A DNA stretch of 55,898 bases from Paenibacillus sp. NEAU-GSW1 (lineage in GTDB: Bacteria > Bacillota > Bacilli > Paenibacillales > Paenibacillaceae), in contig NZ_WOVL01000032.1 in assembly GCF_009737085.1 (NCBI RefSeq), positions 1 through 55,898 on the forward strand, in the 5' to 3' direction. Below are positions 8,740-16,891 of the stretch, in pieces (position 1 is the first letter of the stretch; the number at the start of each line of letters is the position of its first letter). The notes under the pieces are model-generated. The model saw only the letters and a program-made list of their open reading frames with translations, searched no databases and was not told where the DNA came from. Both the position numbers and the translations under genes were made by a program.

Positions 8740-10156
8740 ACCTTATATCTTCTACGAGCTGACAAACAGCATATGCTCGAAGTGTCTGCGCAAAGTGGAA
8801 GCGAAAGTTATTATTGAGGACGATCACGTTTTTCTGCTCAAATATTGCGGGCAGCACGGACGCGAGAAGGTGCTTATCGCCAGCGACGCCGCCTATTATA
8901 AAAAGTGCCGGGAATTTCTAAAGCCGGCGGAAATGCCGCAGCATTGGAATACGCCGATCCGCTATGGCTGTCCGTACGACTGCGGCCTATGTCCCGACCA
9001 CGAGCAGCACAGCTGCCTCACGCTGCTGGAGGTTACCGACCGCTGCAATCTGCAATGCCCGATCTGCTACGCGGAATCATCTCCGCATAGCGGTACTTGG
9101 CGGTCGCTGGAGCAAATCGAGTTTATGCTCGATGCCATTGTCCGCAACGAAGAAGAGCCGGATATTGTGCAGATCAGCGGCGGCGAGCCGACGATTCACC
9201 CGCAGTTCTTCGATATACTTGATCTCGCCAAGTCCCGGCCGATTAAGCATATTATGGTCAATACGAATGGCCTTCGGATTGCGCAGGACCGCAATTTCGT
9301 CAAACGGCTCGCGGAATATATGCCTGGCTTTGAAATTTACTTGCAGTTCGACAGCTTTCAAGAAGAAACGCTTCGCGAACTGCGCGGCGTCGACCTGCGC
9401 GATGTCCGCCGCAAAGCTTTGGAGCATTTAAACGAGTTCAACATTTCCACCACCCTCGTCGTCACGCTCAAAAAAGGGCTGAACGATCACGAAATCGGCG
9501 ATATTATTCAATTCGGCCTTAAGCAGCCTGCCGTTCGCGGCGTCACCTTCCAGCCGATCCAGGCGGCGGGGCGTCTTGAAGATTTCGATCCGGCCAAAGA
9601 CCGCCTTACGTTGAGCGAAGTGCGGCAAAGCATTATCGATCAATCCGGGGTGTTCCGCCCCGAGGACATTATCCCGGTGCCCTGCCACCCTGATTGCTTG
9701 GCGATGGGCTACGCCCTCAAGCTCGGAGGCGAAGCGATTCCGCTCACGGGGCTCATGGACCCGCAAATCCTTCTCGAGGGCGGCCGCAACACGATCGTAT
9801 TCGAGCAGGATCAAACGCTGAAATCGAAAATATTCGAGCTGTTCTCGACCGCGCATTCCCCGGCATCCTCAGCGCTTTCGTTGAAAAACTTGCTGTGCTG
9901 CCTGCCGATGGTTTCCGTGCCGGACCATATCAGCTACGACAACGTCTTCCGCGTAATTATCATGCAGTTTCTGGACCCGTACAATTTCGATGTGCGCTCC
10001 GTCAAAAAATCATGCGTCCATATCGCGCATCCCGACGGGCGAATCATACCGTTCGACACTTACAATATGTTCTACCGTACTGCCGAGCAGGAGAAGAGGC
10101 TTGCCGAGCTGCAGCTGGAATATGACATGAGACCGGGAGGTGCCGTTCATGAGTGA
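8723..10156 (+). CDS. Radical SAM enzyme of the Tes/MJ0619-like group
   Basis: 477-residue radical SAM protein. The N-terminus has a zinc-ribbon-like CSKC (18-21) with YCGQHG (42-46). A Cys cluster YGCPYDCGLC (81-90) and Cys98 precede the radical SAM motif C108-x3-C112-x2-C115 (DRCNLQCPICYAES), which binds the 4Fe-4S cluster. SGGEPT at 152-157 is the SAM-binding GGE motif. Later Cys residues (321, 325, 392, 393, 431) may bind a further cluster. The order CxxC, GCPYDCGLCPxHxQxxC, CNLxCPxC and a C-terminal H-x-DGRIIPF-x-x-YN matches the family that includes archaeal tetraether lipid synthase and MJ0619. Its substrate here is unknown, but coupling to an Lgt-like gene points to lipid chemistry. 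AGGAGG lies 12 bases before the ATG. Confidence 0.85.
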   Translation: MPTKNRPYIFYELTNSICSKCLRKVEAKVIIEDDHVFLLKYCGQHGREKVLIASDAAYYKKCREFLKPAEMPQHWNTPIRYGCPYDCGLCPDHEQHSCLTLLEVTDRCNLQCPICYAESSPHSGTWRSLEQIEFMLDAIVRNEEEPDIVQISGGEPTIHPQFFDILDLAKSRPIKHIMVNTNGLRIAQDRNFVKRLAEYMPGFEIYLQFDSFQEETLRELRGVDLRDVRRKALEHLNEFNISTTLVVTLKKGLNDHEIGDIIQFGLKQPAVRGVTFQPIQAAGRLEDFDPAKDRLTLSEVRQSIIDQSGVFRPEDIIPVPCHPDCLAMGYALKLGGEAIPLTGLMDPQILLEGGRNTIVFEQDQTLKSKIFELFSTAHSPASSALSLKNLLCCLPMVSVPDHISYDNVFRVIIMQFLDPYNFDVRSVKKSCVHIAHPDGRIIPFDTYNMFYRTAEQEKRLAELQLEYDMRPGGAVHE

Positions 10157-10463
10157 GAATGATGAGTTTCATCGACCGGATGGAGAGCAAGAGCAGGCTC
10201 CGCCAAAGAAGCCTGCCAAGCATATTGGACAAGTGCTGATAGGCATGGGGCTGCTTACGCTGATGCATTTGCTCTTGTTCTTTTTGCCGGTGCTTTTCTT
10301 TTTTATCGGCGTCATTCAGATTGTCTATCTGCTTCCCGCTATTGTCTTATTGCGCAAGAAAACCGGTATCGTGCAAGGCTTACTCATCGGCGCAGGCATT
10401 ACCTTCCTGCTGAACGCCGCCTGCTTCGGGCTTGTTATAACCGGGAACTTCTCGTTTTTCTAA
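10149..10463 (+). CDS. Small membrane protein, third gene of the Lgt-like/radical SAM operon
   Basis: 104-residue protein with a charged, Pro-rich N-terminus (residues 1-25) and about three hydrophobic segments (roughly 27-47, 48-67 and 75-97). No family is recognised. The ATG at 10149 overlaps the stop codon of the radical SAM gene (ATGAGTGA) and has GGGAGGTG seven bases upstream. Translation is therefore probably coupled. A GTG nine bases earlier in the same frame is a weaker alternative. A role as membrane partner of the two enzymes is only inference from position. Confidence 0.75.
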   Translation: MSENDEFHRPDGEQEQAPPKKPAKHIGQVLIGMGLLTLMHLLLFFLPVLFFFIGVIQIVYLLPAIVLLRKKTGIVQGLLIGAGITFLLNAACFGLVITGNFSFF

Positions 10464-10484
10464 TTCAACATCTGCTGCAACATG

Positions 10485-10539
10485 AACTAAGGGGTGCTCG
10501 ATTAAGCCATGCGACGGCTTAATCGAGCACCCCTTAGTT
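10485..10539. terminator. Terminator between convergent genes with 24-bp perfect stem
   Basis: AACTAAGGGGTGCTCGATTA and four further bases (10485-10508) pair perfectly with 10516-10539 around a 7-nt loop. It lies 22 bp after the stop codon of the small membrane protein and 2 bp past the stop codon of the convergent gene, so it serves both strands. The T-runs are short. Confidence 0.75.
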
Positions 10540-10540
10540 T

Positions 10541-11212
10541 CTAGGCTTGATTCTGGCGATACAGCTCACGGCTCTTATAGCCCGCTTGAAGAATCTGCTT
10601 CATCTCTTCGCGCCTTTTGTCCTGCGTTTCCTCCTGCTTGGCGCTGTACACATACCGTGCCCAATCCTTGCGATAACCCGGCGTCAGCGCTTGGTAGATG
10701 GCAAGCAACGCTGGCTCGTCCGCCAAATCCGCTTCGATGTTCGGAATCAAGGCGACATAGTCGTCCACACGCTGGCTCGCTTTTGAGGACGTTTTATGTT
10801 TACCCGCCGCATCCTCTTTGAAGCCGACAACGGTAAAAACATCATCGAGCCCGACCATCCGCGCAAACTTAATCGAGCTTGCCCCAACATAGCCTTCCTC
10901 ATCGCTGCCGAGGCCTTCCATCAGCTCGTCGCGGTGGATAAAGGTATCGTACACTTTGTTGCCTTTTTTCGGATACGCGGCAAACAAGTATCCGCCTTTG
11001 TTCAAGCGCTCTTCGGATATGACCCGATTGACGAGTCCCTTAAGCGACTCCATATCCAGGACGAAAGTGAAAATCAGATCGTATCCCCCGTCCTTGAGCG
11101 CTGTGTCGAACCCCTCCAGCCCCGACAAGCTGTCGTTTCCGGCAGGCAAATCGAGCACTGCCTTCCGGCTGAACTTCTGCAAGCCGAGCTTTTCCACAAC
11201 CGATTTCGACAT
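10541..11212 (-). CDS. YdeI/OmdA-domain protein with an N-terminal DUF3052-like half
   Basis: 223-residue soluble protein of unknown biochemical function. The C-terminal 60 residues (ALTPGYRKDWARYVYSAKQ and the following Lys/Glu-rich helix) match the YdeI/OmpD-associated (OmdA) family. The N-terminal 130 residues contain a pattern (FDTALKDGGYDLIFTFVLDM, GGYLFAAYPKKGNKVY) seen in small DUF3052-like proteins. A frame is open from 11221, but the ATG at 11212 follows AGGAGTGTGGCGA. A second YdeI/OmdA protein is encoded at 21831-22403. It shares its terminator with the convergent lipid-type operon. Confidence 0.75.
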   Translation of the reverse strand: MSKSVVEKLGLQKFSRKAVLDLPAGNDSLSGLEGFDTALKDGGYDLIFTFVLDMESLKGLVNRVISEERLNKGGYLFAAYPKKGNKVYDTFIHRDELMEGLGSDEEGYVGASSIKFARMVGLDDVFTVVGFKEDAAGKHKTSSKASQRVDDYVALIPNIEADLADEPALLAIYQALTPGYRKDWARYVYSAKQEETQDKRREEMKQILQAGYKSRELYRQNQA

Positions 11213-11303
11213 TCGCCACACTCCTCATCTTTGCGAGACCGCGTCTTCTCACGTTACTTTGCTAGTATCCATTATAGCCGATTGAAGGGACAAGCATAAA
11301 CGG

Positions 11304-12443
11304 TCATCTGCAGCAGCTAAAAATCCGCATTACCTGTTCACCTGCCTGCTCCAGCAGCGGCTCCGACTGCTCCACCGCTTCTTCCAACGACATCGGACGA
11401 TTGACGATGCTGACAACCGCCGATACGCCTTGTTCATATAAAGCATCGATCCCTTCGCCGATCGAACCGGCAACGACGATGACAGGTATGCCATACGCCT
11501 TGGCTATGCGGGCTACTCCGCAAGGCGCCTTGCCCTGGGCCGTCTGACGGTCAACCTGCCCTTCGCCGGTGATGACGAGGTCAGCTCCTTGAATCGCTTC
11601 CTCCAGCTTCGTCACACCGGCAACAATCGACACCCCCGATGCCAACTCTCCGCGCAAAAAGGCCATAATACCGCCGGACAATCCTCCAGCCGCGCCGGCC
11701 CCCGGCACATCGTGAATGGCGATGCCCGTCGCTTCGTGAATAAGATCGGCAAAATGCCGGAGGTTGCAGTCGAGCTGCCGGGCCATTTCCGGCGTCGCTC
11801 CTTTCTGCGGTCCAAACACAGCTGATGCGCCGTTAGAACCGACAAAGGGATTGTCCACATCGCAGGCGACAGTAAATTGACATTCCGCAAGGCGAGGATC
11901 CATACTCTCCAAGCCAATGCTCGCAAGATCGCTCAAGCTGCCGCCGCCATAGCCGATCTGTTGTCCATCGGCATCAAGCAGCTGCGCGCCGAGCGCCTGC
12001 AGCATCCCCGCTCCTCCGTCATTCGTAGCGCTGCCGCCAAGCGCCATAATAAAGCGGCGGCAGCCCGTATCGAGCGCAGCCTTCATTAACTGACCGACGC
12101 CGTATGTCGTCGTCAGGAGCGGATTGCGTTCATGCCGCTTTAATAAATAAAGTCCGGATGCCTTGGCCATTTCAATGACACAGGTGATACCTGCGCCATT
12201 ATCCAGCAGGCCGAAGCCCGCTTCGATCGCGCGGCCCAACGGATCTTGAACAGGGACGCGCATCACGCGTCCCTGCGCCGCGTCGACCAAGCATTCCATC
12301 GTCCCTTCGCCGCCGTCCGCCATCGGAATGACTGTAACGCCGCTGTCGGGACAGGCTTTGCGGACGCCTCTGGCCAGCGCTTGCCCGACTTGCTGCGCTG
12401 AAAGGCTGCCCTTGAATTTATCAGGCGCGATGACTATGTTCAC
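11304..12443 (-). CDS. Glycerate kinase
   Basis: Cytoplasmic kinase converting glycerate to phosphoglycerate with ATP (GlxK/GarK family). The family hallmarks are the N-terminus NIVIAPDKFKGSLSAQQV, the loop ADGGEGTMECLV, ALGGSATNDGGAGMLQALGA, the GAGAAGGLSGG segment and ITGEGQVDRQTAQGKAP near residue 280. The predicted start is the GTG at 12443, which gives the canonical family N-terminus and 379 residues. It has GGAAGG 11 bases upstream and lies 23 bp inside the end of the peptidase gene, so the two genes are translationally coupled. An in-frame start at 12491 would add 16 atypical residues. Confidence 0.93.
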   Translation of the reverse strand: MNIVIAPDKFKGSLSAQQVGQALARGVRKACPDSGVTVIPMADGGEGTMECLVDAAQGRVMRVPVQDPLGRAIEAGFGLLDNGAGITCVIEMAKASGLYLLKRHERNPLLTTTYGVGQLMKAALDTGCRRFIMALGGSATNDGGAGMLQALGAQLLDADGQQIGYGGGSLSDLASIGLESMDPRLAECQFTVACDVDNPFVGSNGASAVFGPQKGATPEMARQLDCNLRHFADLIHEATGIAIHDVPGAGAAGGLSGGIMAFLRGELASGVSIVAGVTKLEEAIQGADLVITGEGQVDRQTAQGKAPCGVARIAKAYGIPVIVVAGSIGEGIDALYEQGVSAVVSIVNRPMSLEEAVEQSEPLLEQAGEQVMRIFSCCR

Positions 12444-14100
12444 GATATGCCAATCCTTCCTTTCGCTCCTTAAACGCGGCGGCGCACCCAATCGGGAAAA
12501 TTAAAGTGAATGCGAACGCGGCAATCGTAACGATCGCTGCGGCCATTTGCATCGTCATCATCATGTAAATCAGATAACAAATTGGAGTGAGCATCATAAG
12601 CCCCGGTGCGGCAAACAGCGCCGATAACCAGGTTGACGCCGCCTTCTTCGCATTCGTTCGCAACGAAATATTCAAGCCTGCAAGACTAAATAATAACGGC
12701 CATGTAAACAAGTAGCTGCCACCCGGCAAATAGAAGGTCGTCCCTGCGCAAAGGACCAGCCAGAGCAGCAACGCTCCCATCCAAATATTCTCCGCGCGCG
12801 CATACCGCGACAGCCAGCGAATGAGCAGAAAAACGATAAGGGCGGCCAGCAGCAGAAAACCGAACAGTGCGTATAGGCTGATCTGCGGATCCAGTATCAT
12901 CCGTCTGTATTGTTGAATAGGCACATTGGAACGCGCAACGCCCCATATGAGCATTACTGCGCCGAACACGAGACCCAAGCTAAGAAGCGTCAATGCAAAG
13001 CCTCCCGCCGTTCCCTTAAGGGTCAATTTGCGCTGGCGCAAGCCATGAACCAAGGTTGCGATAAACAGCAGCGCTGCCAGGATCGCAAACCATTTCGCCC
13101 ATGAAACCGGATAGCTTGCCATTTTCCAGCCAAACACATTGAAATAGACGCGATCCTCTTGCTTCAAGTGCTGCCCCTTCAAATCCATATTGCCGAAATG
13201 CCGGGTCAAATTAAGCATATACTCTCCATGATGCTGGAGACTGCCGCGGTCAAGATTTTCCGGCGTATCGATCATTTTGTGATAGGCGTTGACTCCCATT
13301 CCGAAGGCAAAATTCATCCCATGCAAGCCCCCCTCTTTAAATACCGTCAAATCGGTGTCATTGGGCATGATCTTATATACATTATAAATAAGCGAGTATG
13401 CGATCGGTTGCGGCGCCGCCTTCATCAATTGCTGTACGAGCCAGCCGTTCTGCTCGCTCGTCTCGAACATTAAAGATGGCCCCTTATTTCCTCTCGCTTC
13501 GAAATTCAAAACAATGGCAGGCTCTTTCGCCCAGGGATGATTGGAAATAAACGCTTTTGCCCCGTACAGCCCCATCTCCTCGCCGTCTGTCATGAGCAAA
13601 ATGAGATCATTCTTCAGCGGCCCTGACGCTTGAATGGCACGAACCGTTTCCAGCATTGCGGCAATTGCCGCTCCGTCATCCGCCGCTCCAGGGCCTCCCG
13701 CAACAGAATCATAATGCGCTGCGATCATCAGCGCTTGGCTGTTGCTAGTGCCCGGCATGCGAGCCACAATATTCTCGAGTTTACCCGAGGCTTGAATCGT
13801 TGGCTCGAGCCCCAGAGCCGTCAATTCCGAAAGGAGGTAATCGCGCACGGCATCATGCGCAAGCGAGCCGACGGGATGCGGCTCCTTGGCGATAGCCTCC
13901 AGCTTCTCCATCGCGCGTTCAGCCGAGAAGCGATCCGGGGCCGCGTCTGCATCCGCGACCTGCGGCGTCCGAATTTGCAGCAGCCCGAGCAGAATTGCTC
14001 CAACGATAACGAGGGGTATGCCGATGGCTTGCAACCATTTCGAATAAACAACCGTTGTGCCGGATTGCGGTACATTGAACGTTGAAGCCGGTTTGCTCAC
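12421..14100 (-). CDS. Membrane-anchored M28 family metallopeptidase
   Basis: Zinc aminopeptidase-like enzyme anchored by an N-terminal membrane segment (about residues 22-42), with the catalytic domain outside the cell and several further membrane segments in the C-terminal 230 residues. M28 residues are visible: His and Asp in IAAHYDSVAGG, Asp in GAADDGAA, Glu-Glu in MTDGEEMGLYG, Glu in NFEARG and His in NAYHKMIDTPENL. The 559-residue form starting at GTG 14100 is preferred because GGAG lies eight bases upstream. A GTG at 14109 would overlap that ribosome binding site. The gene heads a two-gene operon with glycerate kinase, with no obvious functional link. Confidence 0.88.
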   Translation of the reverse strand: MSKPASTFNVPQSGTTVVYSKWLQAIGIPLVIVGAILLGLLQIRTPQVADADAAPDRFSAERAMEKLEAIAKEPHPVGSLAHDAVRDYLLSELTALGLEPTIQASGKLENIVARMPGTSNSQALMIAAHYDSVAGGPGAADDGAAIAAMLETVRAIQASGPLKNDLILLMTDGEEMGLYGAKAFISNHPWAKEPAIVLNFEARGNKGPSLMFETSEQNGWLVQQLMKAAPQPIAYSLIYNVYKIMPNDTDLTVFKEGGLHGMNFAFGMGVNAYHKMIDTPENLDRGSLQHHGEYMLNLTRHFGNMDLKGQHLKQEDRVYFNVFGWKMASYPVSWAKWFAILAALLFIATLVHGLRQRKLTLKGTAGGFALTLLSLGLVFGAVMLIWGVARSNVPIQQYRRMILDPQISLYALFGFLLLAALIVFLLIRWLSRYARAENIWMGALLLWLVLCAGTTFYLPGGSYLFTWPLLFSLAGLNISLRTNAKKAASTWLSALFAAPGLMMLTPICYLIYMMMTMQMAAAIVTIAAFAFTLIFPIGCAAAFKERKEGLAYREHSHRA

Positions 14101-14210
14101 TATGATCACTCCATTTTCCGAACCAAAATGTCAATCTCCACCATTATATCGCAATTGCCTCGTATGTATATATTTGTAAAATGGCGCTTTCCCCTCGTTC
14201 GGGACATCCC

Positions 14211-14465
14211 TTTCGCTCAAGCTTCACACGTTGCGAGCTGCGTCACTGTACATATAGCGAACCCGCTGCGCTATATTGCGAAGTCAATTTCGCTATTGAA
14301 GTCTGTTTCGCGCCGGCTGCTGACGACAGCGAACCGATTTTCGCAACTCGTGAACCGAAGTTCGCTAATAGCGTATCCCGCTTCGCTACTGACCCGAACT
14401 GTGGCCAAAACCGCCGCGATAGCGCACTTGTATTCGCTAATTTGCCAACCTGCTTCGCTGCACGC
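14211..14465. repeat. Degenerate TTCGCTA/TAGCGAA array
   Basis: About 255 bp in which TTCGCTA-like heptamers or their complements recur at roughly 10-25 bp spacing. Clear copies lie near 14212, 14255, 14289, 14328, 14361, 14382, 14433 and 14454, with weaker TCGC/GCGA cores between. The spacers are not conserved, so this is not a CRISPR or a simple tandem repeat. Such heptamer fields are a kind of intergenic low-complexity sequence. No function is known to me. Confidence 0.55.
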
Positions 14466-14531
14466 TAAACGCGCTCACGCGCTTCACCCCCAACCGCGGC
14501 AATAGCTGATTTTTTGAAAATAAAGGAAGGG

Positions 14532-14582
14532 AAGCCTCCGCTGTTTGTCGAATAGTATCGACAAATAAACAGTCGGAGGCTT
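14532..14582 (+). promoter_or_regulatory. Hairpin that buries the ribosome binding site of the AraC/GyrI gene
   Basis: AAGCCTCCG (14532-14540) is complementary to CGGAGGCTT (14574-14582), and the next bases CTGTTT and GTCGA pair with AAACAG and TCGAC with a 4-base bulge. The 3' arm contains the GGAGG (14575-14579) that serves the ATG at 14585. Folding would hide the ribosome binding site. The element could equally be a DNA operator for the regulator. Confidence 0.55.
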
Positions 14583-14584
14583 CT

Positions 14585-15535
14585 ATGATCGGTAATGATG
14601 GGGATCAATCGTTGAATCAGCAAACGGCCATCTTTCATGTCATGCACTATATTGACGGCAATATTCATAACAAACTGAGCTTGAACGAGCTTGCCTCCAT
14701 CGTCTCTTACTCCCCTTATCATCTTCATCGTCTGTTTAAGTCTGTAACCGGCGTCAACCTCAACGCATATATCGCCAACTATCGCCTGCAGAAGGTTACC
14801 CGTTACTTGCAATGGCATCCCCATCTTTCGCTAACGGCAATTGCCGAACAGTGCGGCTTCTCCTCCCTAAACGACCTATCGCGAAAATATAAAGCTTTCT
14901 GCGGCCAAACGGCCACACAAGTACGTGAATTCTATTCGCAAAACCGCAAGATTTGTATAATGGACCGCAATATTTCCGAGAGATATTTCAACGTAAATTA
15001 TTACAATGAAATTCAGGGGGACGGCCGCTCCCTGTTGAAAGAGAATCGCAGCTTGAAAGTGACTGTAAAAATGCTGCCTCAATACCGTTCAGCCTACATT
15101 CCTCTGCTCGGCAGCCATGCGCAATCCAGCTTTCAGAACCAGCTCAGGCACGCCTTTCAACGGCTTGCCGCTGCGGCGAGCCGCCGAAACACGTTTCCCT
15201 TTCAACGTCTGCTAATCGGAAAAGTCCATTATGAAACCGACATGAGCGAGAGTGTCTTGAATTGGCGGTACGATGCCTGCGTAACCCTTCCGCAGGACTG
15301 GCCCGCAGACGATCTGCCAATGACGGAAATACCCGGCGGCAGCTATGCGGTGCTTCGTATCGATAACGATCCTATCCATAAGAAAAGCGTTCTTGACGCC
15401 TTTTATCAAGAATGGCTGCCTGACAGCGGGCATCAGCTGAGCGACTTGCCTTGCCTGGAGGTGTTCGGTTCCTGTGCCGCTTTTCAAAACGGGATTCCTG
15501 CCTATGTCGATTATTGCATTCCGCTGCTTGATTAA
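14585..15535 (+). CDS. AraC-family regulator with GyrI-like effector domain
   Basis: 316-residue transcription factor. An AraC double helix-turn-helix occupies residues 15-115 (LSLNELASIVSYSPYHLHRLF and LSLTAIAEQCGFSSLNDLSRK). After a linker, a GyrI-like effector-binding domain spans about 150-315, ending FQNGIPAYVDYCIPLLD. This domain order is typical of Rob/SoxS-related multidrug-responsive regulators in Firmicutes. It is followed 32 bp later by a gene whose product also starts with a GyrI-like domain, so both may sense the same small molecule. Its ribosome binding site GGAGG lies within a hairpin. Confidence 0.88.
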   Translation: MIGNDGDQSLNQQTAIFHVMHYIDGNIHNKLSLNELASIVSYSPYHLHRLFKSVTGVNLNAYIANYRLQKVTRYLQWHPHLSLTAIAEQCGFSSLNDLSRKYKAFCGQTATQVREFYSQNRKICIMDRNISERYFNVNYYNEIQGDGRSLLKENRSLKVTVKMLPQYRSAYIPLLGSHAQSSFQNQLRHAFQRLAAAASRRNTFPFQRLLIGKVHYETDMSESVLNWRYDACVTLPQDWPADDLPMTEIPGGSYAVLRIDNDPIHKKSVLDAFYQEWLPDSGHQLSDLPCLEVFGSCAAFQNGIPAYVDYCIPLLD

Positions 15536-15567
15536 TTTGCCGTTCAAAAGAAAGGAGCCAGCAATAG

Positions 15568-16713
15568 ATGAGTGCTGCGAAAAACAACGCCCCGGCCATC
15601 GTGCTTACCTCATCGCCAGCCCGCAAGCTTTATGGCATGCAGATCCATACGACCTTCGAAGAGGACCATAAACAACAAACAGCAGGCCGGCTGGCCGGAC
15701 AAGTATATGAGTGGAGACACAATCACTTCAACGACAATCGGCCGATATATTTAATTTCGTTCTTTCCCGAAGACTTCGAGCCTTCGATGCGGTTTACCGT
15801 TTTTGGCGGAGTGGAGCTGCAAGAAGGCGAAGCCGCGCCGGAAGCGATGGCGGTACGAGATTTGCCTGAGCTTCAGCTTGCCGTCGTCACCCATAAGGGC
15901 CCAATCTCCCGCATCAAGCAAACGTATGATTATTTTCTGAAACGGTGGCAGCCCCAGTCCGATTACAACCTGTCCCATCCGTTCAACTATCAGCTGTATA
16001 CCGATAAGTTTAAAGGCGTGAACGAACCGGATTCGGAGCTTGAGCTTTATTTTCCGGTTGTCCTCCGCAAGGAACAGCAAGTCATGCTCCCTGCATCCGT
16101 GCCTTCGCTGCAATTCGACGGCGGCCAGATCGATGTGCTGTGGGATCATCATGAGAACGCCATTGAATGGTACACACGCCATTTCAATTGGCAAGCGCAG
16201 CCTACTTACGATTGGAGACAGGATGAAGAAGCCGACGAGGAAAAAATAACGCAGCTCTCCTTCGGCACCTGGCTGAAATCGGTTCGCACCAGCAATAAGC
16301 TTCGCCACCTCTTTGCCGATCGCGGAGGCCCAGACCCGTCTGTTCGATGGTGCTGGAACACGAAGGATATTGCGGAGGCCCATCGGCATTTTGCCGACAG
16401 CGGCGTTCGCATATCGGAAATCTATCCCGGTCCCGGAGACCGTCATTATCTCGATCTATGGGCTTGGGAAGGCACTCGCCTTACCGTATGCGGCTGGCCG
16501 GAATTGGAGGAGGCAGACGGAGCGCTGCTTACTCCGGGCTGGGTGCGAATCGGCGTTTCCAATCTGGAGAACGCCCGCGAATGGTACCGGAAGTTTGTCG
16601 GCATGGACATCGTCGAAGCGGATGCGGACAAGCCATGGTCATTAATGAGGCTTGGCCTTGAGCATCATCATGGCCGCTCGCTGTGGTGGCTGGAACCCTG
16701 CCAGTTTGCTTAA
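15568..16713 (+). CDS. GyrI-like domain fused to VOC (glyoxalase-type) domains
   Basis: 381-residue soluble protein. Residues 1-165 have the GyrI-like effector-binding pattern (FTVFGGVELQEG, LPELQLAVVTHKGPISRIKQTYDYF, ELELYFPV). Residues 180-381 hold two halves of a vicinal-oxygen-chelate fold (AIEWYTRHFNWQAQPTY; later GWVRIGVSNLENAREWYRKFVGMDIV). VOC domains bind metals or small ligands and appear in glyoxalases, dioxygenases and drug-binding resistance proteins. The fusion suggests a ligand-binding or detoxifying protein controlled by the AraC/GyrI regulator encoded 32 bp upstream. AAAGGAG precedes the ATG. Confidence 0.8.
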   Translation: MSAAKNNAPAIVLTSSPARKLYGMQIHTTFEEDHKQQTAGRLAGQVYEWRHNHFNDNRPIYLISFFPEDFEPSMRFTVFGGVELQEGEAAPEAMAVRDLPELQLAVVTHKGPISRIKQTYDYFLKRWQPQSDYNLSHPFNYQLYTDKFKGVNEPDSELELYFPVVLRKEQQVMLPASVPSLQFDGGQIDVLWDHHENAIEWYTRHFNWQAQPTYDWRQDEEADEEKITQLSFGTWLKSVRTSNKLRHLFADRGGPDPSVRWCWNTKDIAEAHRHFADSGVRISEIYPGPGDRHYLDLWAWEGTRLTVCGWPELEEADGALLTPGWVRIGVSNLENAREWYRKFVGMDIVEADADKPWSLMRLGLEHHHGRSLWWLEPCQFA

Positions 16714-16788
16714 ATCAACAATGAGCGTTAAAACAGAGCATAGTGAAAAAGGAAGAAAAAATTAGAACTAATCGGTATTTTTGAATAG

Positions 16789-16813
16789 AAAAAGACGTGC
16801 CAATTGGCACGTC
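16789..16813 (-). terminator. Terminator of the DoxX gene
   Basis: The perfect 20-bp palindrome GACGTGCCAATTGGCACGTC is followed on the minus strand by TTTTTCTATTC. It lies about 78 bp after the DoxX stop codon. Confidence 0.8.
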
Positions 16814-16891
16814 AAACCCATTGTCATTTAAACCTCTTGCACCTCAAAACGGAACCCGTTACCCCTATCCGGCAGCCTGCTTCGTTTCAGA

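Larger units (their letters stand above)
14101..14584. other. Intergenic region between divergent genes
   Basis: 484 bp without a credible gene. It holds the TTCGCTA-rich array (14211-14465) and the hairpin directly before the AraC start codon (14532-14582). Open frames on the plus strand here are a by-product of the array and have no ribosome binding site or known family pattern. Confidence 0.65.

Noticed and set aside
14211..14465. Possible CRISPR array
   Set aside because: Repeats are only seven bases, occur in both orientations and have irregular spacing. No cas genes are in the window.
14128..14505. 125- and 95-codon plus-strand frames in the intergenic array
   Set aside because: They consist of the TTCGCTA heptamer field read as protein. 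No ribosome binding site and no family.
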